Positions 6,517 to 15,167 are shown, numbered from the stretch's first letter. The stretch: DNA of 64,000 bases from Myxococcaceae bacterium JPH2 (GCA_016458225.1 JAEMGR010000010.1:309969-373968); one strand, 5' to 3'. The notes: a model not told the origin generated them from the sequence alone. A program made the numbers and translations.

Positions 6517-8012
6517 CCAAGGCCAAAGAAGTCACGCAGGACGCGGACCCTCTCGCTGGACTCCCTGTCGTCCGCCCCGAGACGCACGGGCGCCACTCGA
6601 CGCTGGATAGGTTGGCGCTCCGGTTGCGCGAGCGCTTCGGCGGCGTGGAAGGATTCGCGGACAAACTCGGGCTCACCACGCAGGAGCTGCTGGTCCTGTT
6701 CTACGAGCCGGAGTACTCGCTTCGCCCCGCGCAGCAGTCCCCGGACATGCTGGACCCGGCGCTCGCAACGTGGCGCACGTGGTTTCTCCTCGGAGGGCGC
6801 GGCGCGGGCAAGACTCACGCTGGCGCCTCCGCTGTCATCCGGGAGGCGCGCGCGGACCCCGAGGCGCGCATCCTGATTGTGGGTCCGACCTACACGGAGA
6901 TCCAAAAGAACCAGCTCGAAGGTCCGAGTGGCATCATCACTCTGTCGCCGCCCTGGTTCCGCCCCGAGCACCTGAAGTCGAAGAAGCAACTCGTCTGGCC
7001 AAACGGAGTGAAGGCTGACTACCTGCCCGCGGCGGACGCGGACAAGTTCCGCGGCTACGGATACACCTTCGAGTGGTTGGACGAGATCGTGGCGTGGAAG
7101 AAGGACCCGGTTGCGGTGTGGAAGGAGTGCGGGCGCGTCGGGCGCGGCAGCTCCTCGAGGATGCGGAAGCTCGGCCTTTCCTCGCGCAAGGTCATCACGA
7201 CGACGCCCGCGCCGACGGAGCTATTTCGCGAAATCCTCAAGGACCGCAAGGGGCTCGTGCTCTCGCGCTCCAGCACGTTGGACAACAGCGTCAACCTGGA
7301 TGCGGACTACGTGCTCCAGGCGCGGGACGCCGCGGCGTCTGCGATTGGCCGCCGCGAGTTCTACGGGGAACTGGAGTTCAACCTGGACCCTGCGCTGTTC
7401 CGCGCCGTGCGATGGGACAAGACGCGCATCGACCCGAAGGACATGCCGAAGGAGTTCGACTTCGTCGTTGTCTCGATTGACCCCGCGACGGGAGAGAAAA
7501 AGTCAGCAGACATGCACGGCATTGTCGTGGTCGGAGTGCGGCGCGAAGCCGACGGGAGGGAGCACTCGTACGTCCTGGCGGACCTCTCACTCCGGAGTCC
7601 CGAGCCCAGCGCGTGGGCGCGGAAGGCCGTGGATGCGCTGCGGGCATGGACGCCTTTTGCGAAGCTGGATGATGGCGGACGCCCGCGAGCGTGGATCTTC
7701 GCTGAGACGAACACGGCCGGGCGAGGCATGGTGGAGCACGTCATCGGTTCGATCGCCAAAGTGAAGCTACTCACCGAGCGCGCCCGCAACTCAAAAGCCG
7801 AACGCGCAGCTCCGGTGTCAGTACAGGCGGAGGCCGGGCTCGTGCACATGGTGGGGCGCCACAAGGACCTGGAGGAGCAGCTCTCGCGCTTCACCGGCCA
7901 AGCCGGAGGGCACGCCCGGGATGACCGCGTGGATGCCATGGTCTGGCCCATCTACAAGCACGTCGTGCGGCGGCGGACGAACGTGGGGGCGGCGGGCAGC
8001 GAGCCGGAGTGA
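6513..8012 (+). CDS. terL: Terminase large subunit
   Basis: This 499-residue packaging motor pumps DNA into proheads and cuts the concatemer. Walker A is GGRGAGKT at residues 94-101 and Walker B is in FEWLDEIVAW near 185; the ITTTPAP segment after that fits the coupling motif. The C-terminal RNase H-like nuclease has VVVSIDPATG near residue 320, AETN in the middle and ARDDRVDAMVW near the end, giving the three acidic metal ligands. The length is normal. The start overlaps the TerS stop, so the two are translationally coupled. Confidence 0.95.
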   Translation: MTKAKEVTQDADPLAGLPVVRPETHGRHSTLDRLALRLRERFGGVEGFADKLGLTTQELLVLFYEPEYSLRPAQQSPDMLDPALATWRTWFLLGGRGAGKTHAGASAVIREARADPEARILIVGPTYTEIQKNQLEGPSGIITLSPPWFRPEHLKSKKQLVWPNGVKADYLPAADADKFRGYGYTFEWLDEIVAWKKDPVAVWKECGRVGRGSSSRMRKLGLSSRKVITTTPAPTELFREILKDRKGLVLSRSSTLDNSVNLDADYVLQARDAAASAIGRREFYGELEFNLDPALFRAVRWDKTRIDPKDMPKEFDFVVVSIDPATGEKKSADMHGIVVVGVRREADGREHSYVLADLSLRSPEPSAWARKAVDALRAWTPFAKLDDGGRPRAWIFAETNTAGRGMVEHVIGSIAKVKLLTERARNSKAERAAPVSVQAEAGLVHMVGRHKDLEEQLSRFTGQAGGHARDDRVDAMVWPIYKHVVRRRTNVGAAGSEPE

Positions 8013-8049
8013 TTGAGGGTCCGCATGCGTTCACGTAGCATTAGGCCAT

Positions 8050-9021
8050 ATGAAGAAGCATCTGCTCATGCAGGACCAGCGATTCAAAAAATACGCAGCC
8101 ACCATTAGAGAGCTGACGGTCAATAGCGTCGTTGGGGAGGCGTACAGGGGCGCCCTCCGGCTCGAAACGCAGAGGGACTCCATAGCCGCATCGCTTGCCC
8201 TGCTGCGCAAGCTGGCTACGCTTGACACAAGCTTGGTGCCGGACGACATCGTTACTGCTGCCGCAACGCATGCTGAGGCTCTGTCCAATGTGCTGGAGTC
8301 GACGGCGGTGTTTCATAACCAAAGAAGTAGCAGCACGGCACAGTTCGGCACCCTTCAGAATACGATCGCGGTAACGTACCCGGCGCTCTTCACTGCCTCC
8401 ATTCCGCTGATTGTTGCCAATCACGATCTCTCGGTAGACGAGCAAGAGCGCCGACAAGGACTGACGACATATGCGGCCGAAGTAATGGAGACCAAGAAGG
8501 CGATTGACGACCTGCTCGCCACTGCCCGCGAATCAGTCAAGACTACTATCGCCATCGACAAGTCAGAGCACTTTGCCCTTGAGTCCAACATTCACTCTGC
8601 AACTGCTACACAGTGGTTGAATACGGTGTTGGGGGTCAGTGCTTTTGCGCTGTTTCTCGCCGGAGCCTCCATGTTGTTCCCGCCCTCTATTCCTGACACA
8701 TTGAGCGCTCCAGCATTGCTAGTTGCTCTCGCGCCGCGCGTCGTCATTCTGTCTGTCGTCTTCTATGGCCTTGCGCTCGCGGGGCGGAACTACAGGGCGA
8801 GCCAGCACAACGCCATAGTCAACAGGCATCGAGCACTGGCATTGAAGACCTTCGCGGTCCTGGGTGAGACGACATCCGACCAGAAGGTCAAGGATGTGCT
8901 ACTCGCCCAGGCCGCTAGCACGATCTTCGCGGCGCAGCCGAGCGGCTACTCCGTGGACCAGGCAGAGCCTCTCCCCCAGGCGACGGCTGTTGAGCTGCTT
9001 CAGCGACTCGGCTCGAAGTAG
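8050..9021 (+). CDS. Two-helix membrane protein, cargo gene between terminase and portal
   Basis: This 323-residue protein has a long helical N-terminal half, two membrane segments (residues about 189-210 and 225-245) and a cytoplasmic tail that starts with the conserved-looking RNYRASQHNAIVNRHRALAL. Similar tails after a membrane hairpin occur in accessory proteins of mobile elements, but I cannot name a family. Its base use is clearly less GC-rich than its neighbours, with many AT-ending codons, and it interrupts the near-universal TerL-portal order. It also lacks the leader hairpin found on flanking genes. Together this indicates a separately acquired gene. Superinfection exclusion or another defence role is an inference from placement and topology only. 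Confidence 0.75.
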   Translation: MKKHLLMQDQRFKKYAATIRELTVNSVVGEAYRGALRLETQRDSIAASLALLRKLATLDTSLVPDDIVTAAATHAEALSNVLESTAVFHNQRSSSTAQFGTLQNTIAVTYPALFTASIPLIVANHDLSVDEQERRQGLTTYAAEVMETKKAIDDLLATARESVKTTIAIDKSEHFALESNIHSATATQWLNTVLGVSAFALFLAGASMLFPPSIPDTLSAPALLVALAPRVVILSVVFYGLALAGRNYRASQHNAIVNRHRALALKTFAVLGETTSDQKVKDVLLAQAASTIFAAQPSGYSVDQAEPLPQATAVELLQRLGSK

Positions 9022-9044
9022 AGCCGGCACTCCCGATGCAACTT

Positions 9045-9063
9045 GCCGCCCCTTCTGGGCGGC
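9045..9063 (+). promoter_or_regulatory. Start-associated hairpin, portal gene
   Basis: GCCGCCC, CTTCT, GGGCGGC: a perfect 7-bp stem immediately before ATG at 9064. Confidence 0.7.
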
Positions 9064-10425
9064 ATGCCCTCTCTCTTTCGACGCGCATTGAAGGCGCTCG
9101 GCTTCATCGGCGCTGGCATCAAACGTCTCGCCTACTCGCTGCCCCTCTGGAGCTACGGCCCTCGGAGGGGCGCCCGCGAAGTCCTCGCCGCGTACCGCGA
9201 GGACGACTGGTTGCGCACCGTCGTGGACACCGTCGCCGATGGCGTCGCCACGCCCCGGTGGCGCGTTTATAAACTACGCGCCGGGGCCGAGAAGCATGTG
9301 GACCCGCGCTGGAAGTCCCTCGACCGATGGGAGAGGCGCAAGGCGATTGACGGTGCCGTGGCGCAGGGCGAACTGGTGGAGCTGGAGCGGCACGAACTGC
9401 TAGCGCTCATGGAGTCGCCGCACCCTGTGTACTCGGGCCGCGAGTACCGCAAGCTCGCCCAGATTCACGTGGACCTCGTAGGGGAAGCATTCATGGTGCT
9501 TCTCCGGGATGAAGCCGGCCGCATCGTCGGCTGGGAGCTGGTGCCCCCGCACTGCGTGACGATGACGCCGCAGCGCGAGCGACGAACGTTCTTTGTCTCC
9601 TATGGGCGGTTCTTCGGATTCATCCCCGAGGGCGATGTCCTCTGGCCGAAGTCGCTCGACCCCGAGGATCCGGACGGCCGCGGAGCCGGGCGCGGCATGG
9701 CGTTGGGTGACAAGCTCGACACGATCGAGGCCATCGACAAGGCGACGAAGGCGACCTTCGAGCGCGGCGGCATCCCGACTGCTGTCATCGGTCTTGGCAC
9801 GAAGAATACAGACGACGGGAGCACGACGTCCGAGGCAGCGGCTGACCTGGAGAAGCGATTCGCCGCGGAGCACCAGGGACCTAGGAACGCCGGCAAGGTC
9901 TGGGTAGCGCCCACCGGAGTTTCGCTGGCGCAGGTGCAGGTGAACTACCGCGAGCTGCAAACGAAGGAGATTGCCGCCGCGCTGCGCGCCTACGTGCGCC
10001 AGGCGTTCAACGTGCCGCCGGAGTTGGTGGGCGATCTCTCCAGCAGTAACCGCAGCACCTCGGAGGCGGCCAAGTATCACCTTGCGGAGTATGCGATTGC
10101 ACCGCGCCTGGAGTTCTGGCGGGCGTTTCTCCAACACCGCCTGGTGCCGCTCGTGGACCGCGGTGTCATCCTCGATTACGACGACCCGCGGCCCCAGGAG
10201 TGGGACCGGACGTTCCGCGCGATGACGACCCCGGCGGCCGAGCACGTCCAGTTTAACGAGTACCGCGCCTTCGCTGGGTTGCCTGCGCTCCCGGAGCTGG
10301 AGGGCAAGCGCCCCGGGGCGATGCCAGGGGCTGGACCTGGCGGCGGGAACAACGTCGAGAGCGCCGCGGCCAACGCGACGCCCGAGCCGCCGCGCGACCG
10401 GAGAGGCGAAGAGGACCGCGTCTAG
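9064..10425 (+). CDS. HK97-type portal protein
   Basis: This 453-residue protein should form the dodecameric ring at the capsid vertex through which DNA passes and to which connectors bind. Position after terminase and before the head protease, size and sequence pattern all match the HK97 portal family. Supporting segments are HPVYSGREYRKLAQIHVDLVG near residue 115 region (early wing), a central TKATFERGG helix, and VRQAFNVPPELVGD with the following SSSNRSTSEAA, typical of the portal clip and crown. The C-terminus is Gly/Pro/Ala-rich and probably disordered. The start at 9064 follows the hairpin; an ATG 7 codons upstream would lie inside it. Confidence 0.93.
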   Translation: MPSLFRRALKALGFIGAGIKRLAYSLPLWSYGPRRGAREVLAAYREDDWLRTVVDTVADGVATPRWRVYKLRAGAEKHVDPRWKSLDRWERRKAIDGAVAQGELVELERHELLALMESPHPVYSGREYRKLAQIHVDLVGEAFMVLLRDEAGRIVGWELVPPHCVTMTPQRERRTFFVSYGRFFGFIPEGDVLWPKSLDPEDPDGRGAGRGMALGDKLDTIEAIDKATKATFERGGIPTAVIGLGTKNTDDGSTTSEAAADLEKRFAAEHQGPRNAGKVWVAPTGVSLAQVQVNYRELQTKEIAAALRAYVRQAFNVPPELVGDLSSSNRSTSEAAKYHLAEYAIAPRLEFWRAFLQHRLVPLVDRGVILDYDDPRPQEWDRTFRAMTTPAAEHVQFNEYRAFAGLPALPELEGKRPGAMPGAGPGGGNNVESAAANATPEPPRDRRGEEDRV

Positions 10426-10426
10426 C

Positions 10427-10442
10427 GCCCCTTATCAGGGGC
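10427..10442 (+). promoter_or_regulatory. Start-associated hairpin, head protease
   Basis: GCCCCT, TATC, AGGGGC: perfect 6-bp stem starting one base after the portal stop and ending at the ATG at 10443. Confidence 0.7.
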
Positions 10443-11480
10443 ATGGCCAAGCTCCGTCAGAAGCTGCTCTCCGCCAGTGCTCCGCCCGCCGCGGGCGGAG
10501 TGCCGGTGTTCCGCATCACCTCCTCCAACCTCGACCGCCACCGCGACCGCGTCCTGGGCATCAAGGCCGAGGGCGCCGAGGTGCGCGTCCCGCTGCTGTG
10601 GCAGCACGACCGGTGGAGCCCTGCCATTGGGCAGGCTCGCTGCTACCGCGAGGGCGACGTCTGGGTCATGGAGCCCATCTTCGATGGCCTCGACGAAACC
10701 TCGAAGCTGGTCTCCGCGAAGGTGAAGGCGGGCACGCTCGGCGCCTGCTCCATCGGGTTCGTGGACGTCGATGGTTCCGCGCCCGTGCCCAACCAGGAAG
10801 GCGGCTACGACTACCCGCTGGTCGAACTGGTGGAGGTCTCCATCGTCAACGTGCCGGCCAACGCGGACGCGGTGCGCCTGCGTGCACTGCACGAGCGCGA
10901 GTCACCGGGCCGGAGCTTGCGCCAGGCCATGGCGAAGCTGCTCGAAAGCCACGTCGCGGTGCTGGGTGTGCTCGCGAAGGCAGACGATGAAGCGCTCGAG
11001 GAGCCCGAGGAGGACGCGGAGCCGGAGGACAAGGAGGCGCCGGAGGGCGAGGAGTCCGCGCCCGAGGATGCCGAGTCCGAGCCGGCGGACGGAGAGGAGC
11101 CGCCCACGCCGAAGTCCTTCGCCGCCGCGATGCTCGCGCACCAGGAGGCCGCGGCGCGAATGGCTGACGCATTCCTCGCGACGGGCGCGGAGGATGACGT
11201 GCTCGTGCCGCTGGCCGAGTCCATCCGCGATGGCCAGTCCATCGGCGTCCTCAAGGACTGGATGGCCGCGCTCGAAGGCTCGCCCGAAGAGGAGTCCACG
11301 GAAACGCCGGAGGAAGAGGCCGAGGAGCAGGAGGAGCAGGAGCCGGAGGACGAGGAGGACATCCCGCCCGAGGAGTTGAAGGAACTGCGCCGCCGCGTCG
11401 CGAAGGGTTACGGCTTCTCCTCCCTGCACGTCAGCACGTTCAGCGTCCGCAACCTGCGCTCGTACGACGCGCTCCTCTGA
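10443..11480 (+). CDS. HK97-family prohead protease with acidic scaffold-like extension
   Basis: This 345-residue protein begins with a herpesvirus-type prohead protease domain (about residues 1-150). VPLLWQHDRW carries the expected histidine, and GTLGACSIGFVDVDG plus ELVEVSIVNVPAN follow the family pattern. It matures the capsid by cleaving scaffold and capsid ends. From about residue 180 the protein is extremely rich in Glu, Asp and Pro, with a helical segment between two acidic blocks and a short basic C-terminus. HK97 proteases are usually near 200 residues, so the extension may be a fused scaffolding domain. No separate scaffold gene is seen between portal and capsid, which agrees with this. 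Confidence 0.87.
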   Translation: MAKLRQKLLSASAPPAAGGVPVFRITSSNLDRHRDRVLGIKAEGAEVRVPLLWQHDRWSPAIGQARCYREGDVWVMEPIFDGLDETSKLVSAKVKAGTLGACSIGFVDVDGSAPVPNQEGGYDYPLVELVEVSIVNVPANADAVRLRALHERESPGRSLRQAMAKLLESHVAVLGVLAKADDEALEEPEEDAEPEDKEAPEGEESAPEDAESEPADGEEPPTPKSFAAAMLAHQEAAARMADAFLATGAEDDVLVPLAESIRDGQSIGVLKDWMAALEGSPEEESTETPEEEAEEQEEQEPEDEEDIPPEELKELRRRVAKGYGFSSLHVSTFSVRNLRSYDALL

Positions 11481-11526
11481 GTTGGGCGCCCCTTATCTCT
11501 CTCACACCGCATTGCAGAGGTTGATC

Positions 11527-12735
11527 ATGTCCACGACGACGAAGCCCAAGGCGAAGTCCACCACCGACACCACCCCGCCTCTCGCCCTGCCGCCGCAGCT
11601 CCAGCGCGCGGTGGAGGTCTCCGCGACCAAGGCCGTGGAGGCCGCCATCGCCTCGCGCCCCAGCGCGCCACCCAACGCCGGGCCGTACACCTCCGGCGCG
11701 AAGGATCTCCAGCTCGACCTGAGCGAACCCAGCCGGCAGGCGAAGCTGTATGCGCACACGGGACTCCGGATGAAGGCTGCGTACCTCGCCCGCGCGAAGG
11801 CACTGGGCCAGGCGCAGGGCGAGCACTTCGACAAGCTCGGGAAGTTCATTGAGCGCACCAAGGCGCTCGGTCAGTTCGCCTCCGTCTTCGAGCAGGGAGG
11901 CTCCTTCCTGCGCGAGACGGTCTCCACGGAGTTGGTGGAGTTGATTCGCCCGAACAGCATCCTCTTCCGCGCCGGGGTCCGGACAATCTCCAACTACGGC
12001 GCCAAGCTCACCATGGGCGTGGTGGACGAGGGAGTCCAGGTCTACTGGTCGGCGGAGGGGCGGCCGGCCGCGCTCTCCACCATGAAGGGCGGAGCGTTGG
12101 TCCTCAACGCCCACAAGCTCATCGCGCGGGCTCGCGTTTCGAACGATCTTCTCCGGCTCGGCACCATCGACTCGTCGGCGCTCATCGGCCAGGACATGAG
12201 CGCCGCGGTGGCCCAGGAGGTGGACATCACGGGCATCAAGGGCACCGGCCCCTCGAAGCCCAACGGCGTCCGCTCCCAGATGGACTCGGGCAACGTGGTC
12301 GCCAGCTCCGGGACGACGGCGGCCAACAAGATCACCGACACCGACGCGGCGATGAAGTTGGTCGAGAAGGCGAACATCCCGGGCGGGCTGGAGGCGAACA
12401 AGGCGTTCTACTACTGCTCCACGGACACGTTCTACGCGCTCCGCCAGACGCGCGACAACGCGGGCTGGGTGTTCCCGGAGCTGCGCGACGCGACGGCGCC
12501 GAAGCTCAACGGCTTCCCGGTGATTCGCGGGGAGCTGCTCGCCGGGGACAAGACGCTCGGGTTCGGCCTGGCCGCGCAGCTCATTTTCGGAGAGGCCGTG
12601 CCGCTCGAGGTGGCGACGGGCGAGGACGCCGACGACTTCAGCTCGGACCTGTTCACGATGCGCGGTGTCACCCAGGTGGACTGGCTGCTCCGCTACCGCC
12701 AGGCGTTCGGCGAGGTGACCGGCATCAACTACTGA
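11527..12735 (+). CDS. Major capsid protein, HK97 fold
   Basis: This 402-residue protein is placed after the protease. The first 100 residues are basic and Ala/Pro-rich and probably act as a scaffold-like delta region removed during maturation. The rest follows the HK97 pattern: FRAGVRTISNYGAKLTMGV, an EVDITGIKGTGPSKPNGV segment typical of the axial domain, then LRDATAPKLNGFPVIRGELL. The start at 11527 (MSTTTKP) has AGAGG upstream. The leader has a GGGCGCCCCTT box 35 bases upstream but no hairpin against the start, unlike its neighbours. It should be the most expressed structural gene; a strong hairpin follows it. Confidence 0.93.
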   Translation: MSTTTKPKAKSTTDTTPPLALPPQLQRAVEVSATKAVEAAIASRPSAPPNAGPYTSGAKDLQLDLSEPSRQAKLYAHTGLRMKAAYLARAKALGQAQGEHFDKLGKFIERTKALGQFASVFEQGGSFLRETVSTELVELIRPNSILFRAGVRTISNYGAKLTMGVVDEGVQVYWSAEGRPAALSTMKGGALVLNAHKLIARARVSNDLLRLGTIDSSALIGQDMSAAVAQEVDITGIKGTGPSKPNGVRSQMDSGNVVASSGTTAANKITDTDAAMKLVEKANIPGGLEANKAFYYCSTDTFYALRQTRDNAGWVFPELRDATAPKLNGFPVIRGELLAGDKTLGFGLAAQLIFGEAVPLEVATGEDADDFSSDLFTMRGVTQVDWLLRYRQAFGEVTGINY

Positions 12736-12741
12736 CACCTC

Positions 12742-12767
12742 GGGCCGGCGCTCGCTTGGGCCGGCCC
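12742..12767 (+). terminator. Hairpin after the capsid gene
   Basis: GGGCCGGC, 10-nt loop, GCCGGCCC. No T-run follows, so it may act as an mRNA-stabilising 3' structure or a weak terminator for abundant capsid mRNA. Confidence 0.45.
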
Positions 12768-12800
12768 GCTCCTCCCTCTCACTGCACCACCAGGAGCACT

Positions 12801-13241
12801 ATGCACTCTGACATCGTCAACATCGGGCACCGGTACAAGGCCGACGTCCAGGCCGTCCCGCCGGCCAGCGCCGCGGCGGGTACGCGCAACGGCAACACCA
12901 TCAACGTGAGCGGCTACGGCTCCGGCACCATCGTCGCCAACGTCGGCGCCGCGAGCGGCACGCCGACCGCAACTACCATCACCTACGCGCTCCAGACGAG
13001 TGCGACGGCGGACGGCTCCAGTGGATGGGTGGCGTTGAAGGACATCGACAACAACGCGGTCGTGCTCACCGCCACGGCCGGCGGAGTCGCGGCGGAGAAG
13101 GACTTCAATCTCCAGTATGCGACCCCGGGGCATTCCTTCATCCGCACCGTGGAGACGGTGGCGTTCACCGGAGGGACGGCGCCCGCGGTCGTGACGGGCG
13201 CGACGTTCGTCTTGGGTGGCGGGCGGCGTCTGCCTCTGTAG
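12801..13241 (+). CDS. Putative head decoration / virion structural protein
   Basis: This 146-residue protein is rich in Gly, Ala, Thr and Val, with a beta-strand pattern (TIVANVGAASGT, TITYALQTSATADGSSGW). Position after the major capsid and before the connector genes suits a capsid decoration or minor head protein. CCAGGAG lies 5 bases before the ATG. It is flanked by strong hairpins on both sides, so it can be transcribed with the capsid at a level separate from the tail genes. No named family is recognised. Confidence 0.65.
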   Translation: MHSDIVNIGHRYKADVQAVPPASAAAGTRNGNTINVSGYGSGTIVANVGAASGTPTATTITYALQTSATADGSSGWVALKDIDNNAVVLTATAGGVAAEKDFNLQYATPGHSFIRTVETVAFTGGTAPAVVTGATFVLGGGRRLPL

Positions 13242-13271
13242 TTGGCGCGACGCTCCCGGTCGTGCTGACGC

Positions 13272-13305
13272 GGGCCGGGAGGTGGATTCGTCCGCCTCCC
13301 GGCCC
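13272..13305 (+). terminator. Rho-independent terminator after head genes
   Basis: GGGCCGGGAGG and CCTCCCGGCCC form an 11-bp stem, followed by TTCTTTCGT. It lies between the decoration gene and the connector genes and would attenuate read-through from capsid into tail genes. Confidence 0.65.
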
Positions 13306-13325
13306 TTCTTTCGTCTGAGGTGCAC

Positions 13326-13985
13326 ATGCCCGTTGAAGATTTGCTCACCGTCGCGCAGCTCCCCGCCAGCGTGCGCGACACCGCCGACCCCGAGCGGCTC
13401 CCTCTGCACATCACGGCCGCGTCGCTCGCGCTCGCGGAGTACGTCGGCTATCCCCTGCACCGCCGGACGGGCATCATCGAGGCCGTGGCCAGCCAGGGCG
13501 GCGCGTACCTGTGGCTGGGCTCCGGCGCCGTGCGGCAGGTGACGCGTGTCGTGGTGCGCGGCGCCGAGGTGCCTCCGGACGCGTACGCGCTGGAGTCGCC
13601 GCGCATGGGCCGCATGGTGGCGCGCGGGCGGCGCGGGCCGTTCACGGGTACCTGGACAACGGGCGTGTCGTCCACGCCATTGGACGCCGAGGCCACGGGG
13701 GAAGTTGTCGTCACCTACGACGCGGGCTGGGTGACGCCCGGTCAGGCCGCGTTGGACCCATCGCTCGCGGTGGATCTGCCCGCGCACGTGGCGCTCGCCG
13801 CGCAGCTCGTGGCCACTGCGATGATTCAGCGTGACGGCGCGGAGGACGATGTCGTCTCGGAGTCCATCGGCGATACGTCGCTGACGCGGACGACAGGCGA
13901 GGACGGCCAGGTAGCCGCGCTGCCCGCCCGCGCACGGCAGTTCGTGGCCCAGTACATCCGCCCGCGTGTGGGGGTGTCGTCGTGA
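13326..13985 (+). CDS. Head-tail connector (adaptor) protein
   Basis: This 219-residue protein stands first in the connector series. It begins with an all-helical part (ITAASLALAEYVGYPLHRR), as in HK97 gp6/SPP1 gp15-type adaptors that dock under the portal. It continues with a strand-rich segment (GAVRQVTRVVVRGAEVPPD) and a helical end. The extra middle domain makes it longer than a minimal adaptor of about 110 residues. The ATG at 13326 has GAGG 5 bases upstream; a GTG two codons earlier is possible. The stop overlaps the next start. Confidence 0.75.
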   Translation: MPVEDLLTVAQLPASVRDTADPERLPLHITAASLALAEYVGYPLHRRTGIIEAVASQGGAYLWLGSGAVRQVTRVVVRGAEVPPDAYALESPRMGRMVARGRRGPFTGTWTTGVSSTPLDAEATGEVVVTYDAGWVTPGQAALDPSLAVDLPAHVALAAQLVATAMIQRDGAEDDVVSESIGDTSLTRTTGEDGQVAALPARARQFVAQYIRPRVGVSS

Positions 13986-14305
13986 CGCTACTCGGGCACC
14001 GATTCAACCAGCGGTTTCACCTCGCGCGGCTGCTCCAGTCCGATGCCCGCGGCATGACCGAGTACGCGGACCCCGTGCCGTATCGGTGCCGCTACCAGGG
14101 CAGCACGCGCCGCGTGGTGGACACCAATGGGGACATGGCCGTGACGGAGGGCGTCTACTACACCCCTGTCGAGGTGCGCTCCGGTGACCTGCTTTGGCGT
14201 CCTGGGGATGACCCCCAAGACGAGTCCATGGGGAGACCACCTCTCCGCGTCACTCCTCGCTACAACATGAGCGGCAATCTCGACCACTACGAGGTGTTCG
14301 TCTGA
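13982..14305 (+). CDS. Head closure / head-tail joining protein
   Basis: This 107-residue protein begins at a GTG that overlaps the previous stop (GTGA). Small size, position and a strand-rich sequence (YRCRYQGSTRRVVDTNGDM, VYYTPVEVRSGDLL) match the head-closure proteins (SPP1 gp16 type) that plug the connector after packaging. The ending RVTPRYNMSGNLDHYEVFV resembles the typical last strands of such proteins. Its stop overlaps the next ATG (TGATG), so connector genes are coupled in translation. Confidence 0.65.
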   Translation: MTLLGHRFNQRFHLARLLQSDARGMTEYADPVPYRCRYQGSTRRVVDTNGDMAVTEGVYYTPVEVRSGDLLWRPGDDPQDESMGRPPLRVTPRYNMSGNLDHYEVFV

Positions 14306-14715
14306 TGGGCGCCACTCTTCGAGACGTCGAACTGCACGTGGCCCAGGTGCTCGATGCGGCCGGGCTCGGTCTGTCGATGTCGAGCAAACCTCCGTCGCTC
14401 TACGTGGGGCGGTTCCCCGAGCAGGCTCGCCACGCGCTCGTGGTCGTGCGCGAGGTGGCGGGCGATGCCCCGCTCGACTACCTCGGCACGGGCCGGAGCT
14501 GGCTCGCGCCCGATGTGCAGGTCTACGTCCGCGGCGAGCCCCGTCAGTACCAGGCCGCCCAAGCGCTGGCGCGGCGTTGCTGGTCAGTCCTTCACCGGGC
14601 GCAGGTGCCCGGGTACTCGTCGTGCCTGGCGCAGGGAATGCCCAGCTACATGGGGCCGGACGGTGCCGAGGCGCACCGATTCGCCTTCACCGTCACGCTC
14701 GGCTACGCGGCATGA
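14305..14715 (+). CDS. Minor capsid / tail-completion protein
   Basis: This 136-residue protein has an alpha-beta pattern with LYVGRFPEQARHALVVVREV near residue 33 and WLAPDVQVYVRGEPRQYQAA in the middle, ending in RFAFTVTLGYAA. Proteins of this kind between head-closure and HK97-gp10-like genes act as tail terminators or minor capsid proteins. The exact assignment between this and the following gene is by order only. Confidence 0.6.
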   Translation: MGATLRDVELHVAQVLDAAGLGLSMSSKPPSLYVGRFPEQARHALVVVREVAGDAPLDYLGTGRSWLAPDVQVYVRGEPRQYQAAQALARRCWSVLHRAQVPGYSSCLAQGMPSYMGPDGAEAHRFAFTVTLGYAA

Positions 14716-14723
14716 CGGAGGGC

Positions 14724-14739
14724 GCCCCTTAAGAGGGGC
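14724..14739 (+). promoter_or_regulatory. Start-associated hairpin, gene at 14740
   Basis: GCCCCT, TAAG, AGGGGC: perfect 6-bp stem ending directly at the ATG. The duplicate of the form at 10427 differs only in the loop. Confidence 0.7.
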
Positions 14740-15153
14740 ATGGCCGTCAAGGTGGTCTTGGACATCGTGAAGTTGAAGCACCTCCAGGTGCACGCGCCGC
14801 AGGTGCTTGACGCGCTCGACGTGCCGATGCGTGCAGCGGTCGCCGATATCCTCTCGCTGTCGCGATTCATGGTGCCCCGCGGCGACCCAGACGACGACTC
14901 GAATCTCCTCGAGTCGGGTTTTGTCTCGGGCCCCCACCGCAACATGTCCGCAGCGCTCTCGTCGTCCTGGTCGTGCGGATACGAGCACCCGCAGGCCGGC
15001 GCGATCCACGAGGGATTTCACTGGGGCTCACAGACCGTAGACCCCGCACCCGAATGGCTCAAGTTGGCTTTCAAGGCGCGCCGCGGACGTGCGCGCAAGG
15101 GCGTCACGCAAGCCCTTAAGGACTATCTCACCAAGCAGTTTCCACCCAAGTAA
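14740..15153 (+). CDS. HK97 gp10-like tail component
   Basis: This 137-residue protein has a helical N-terminus with AVADILSLSRFMVPRGDP, then the pattern ending in a basic C-terminal helix (RRGRARKGVTQALKDYLTKQ). That is the layout of HK97 gp10-type neck proteins, in which a helix, a tyrosine-rich middle and a basic tail are typical (here HPQAGAIHEGFHWG). It should sit at the head-tail junction. It starts at a leader hairpin and is followed after 14 bases by the major tail protein gene. Confidence 0.65.
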   Translation: MAVKVVLDIVKLKHLQVHAPQVLDALDVPMRAAVADILSLSRFMVPRGDPDDDSNLLESGFVSGPHRNMSAALSSSWSCGYEHPQAGAIHEGFHWGSQTVDPAPEWLKLAFKARRGRARKGVTQALKDYLTKQFPPK

Positions 15154-15167
15154 GGAGAAGCGACGTC

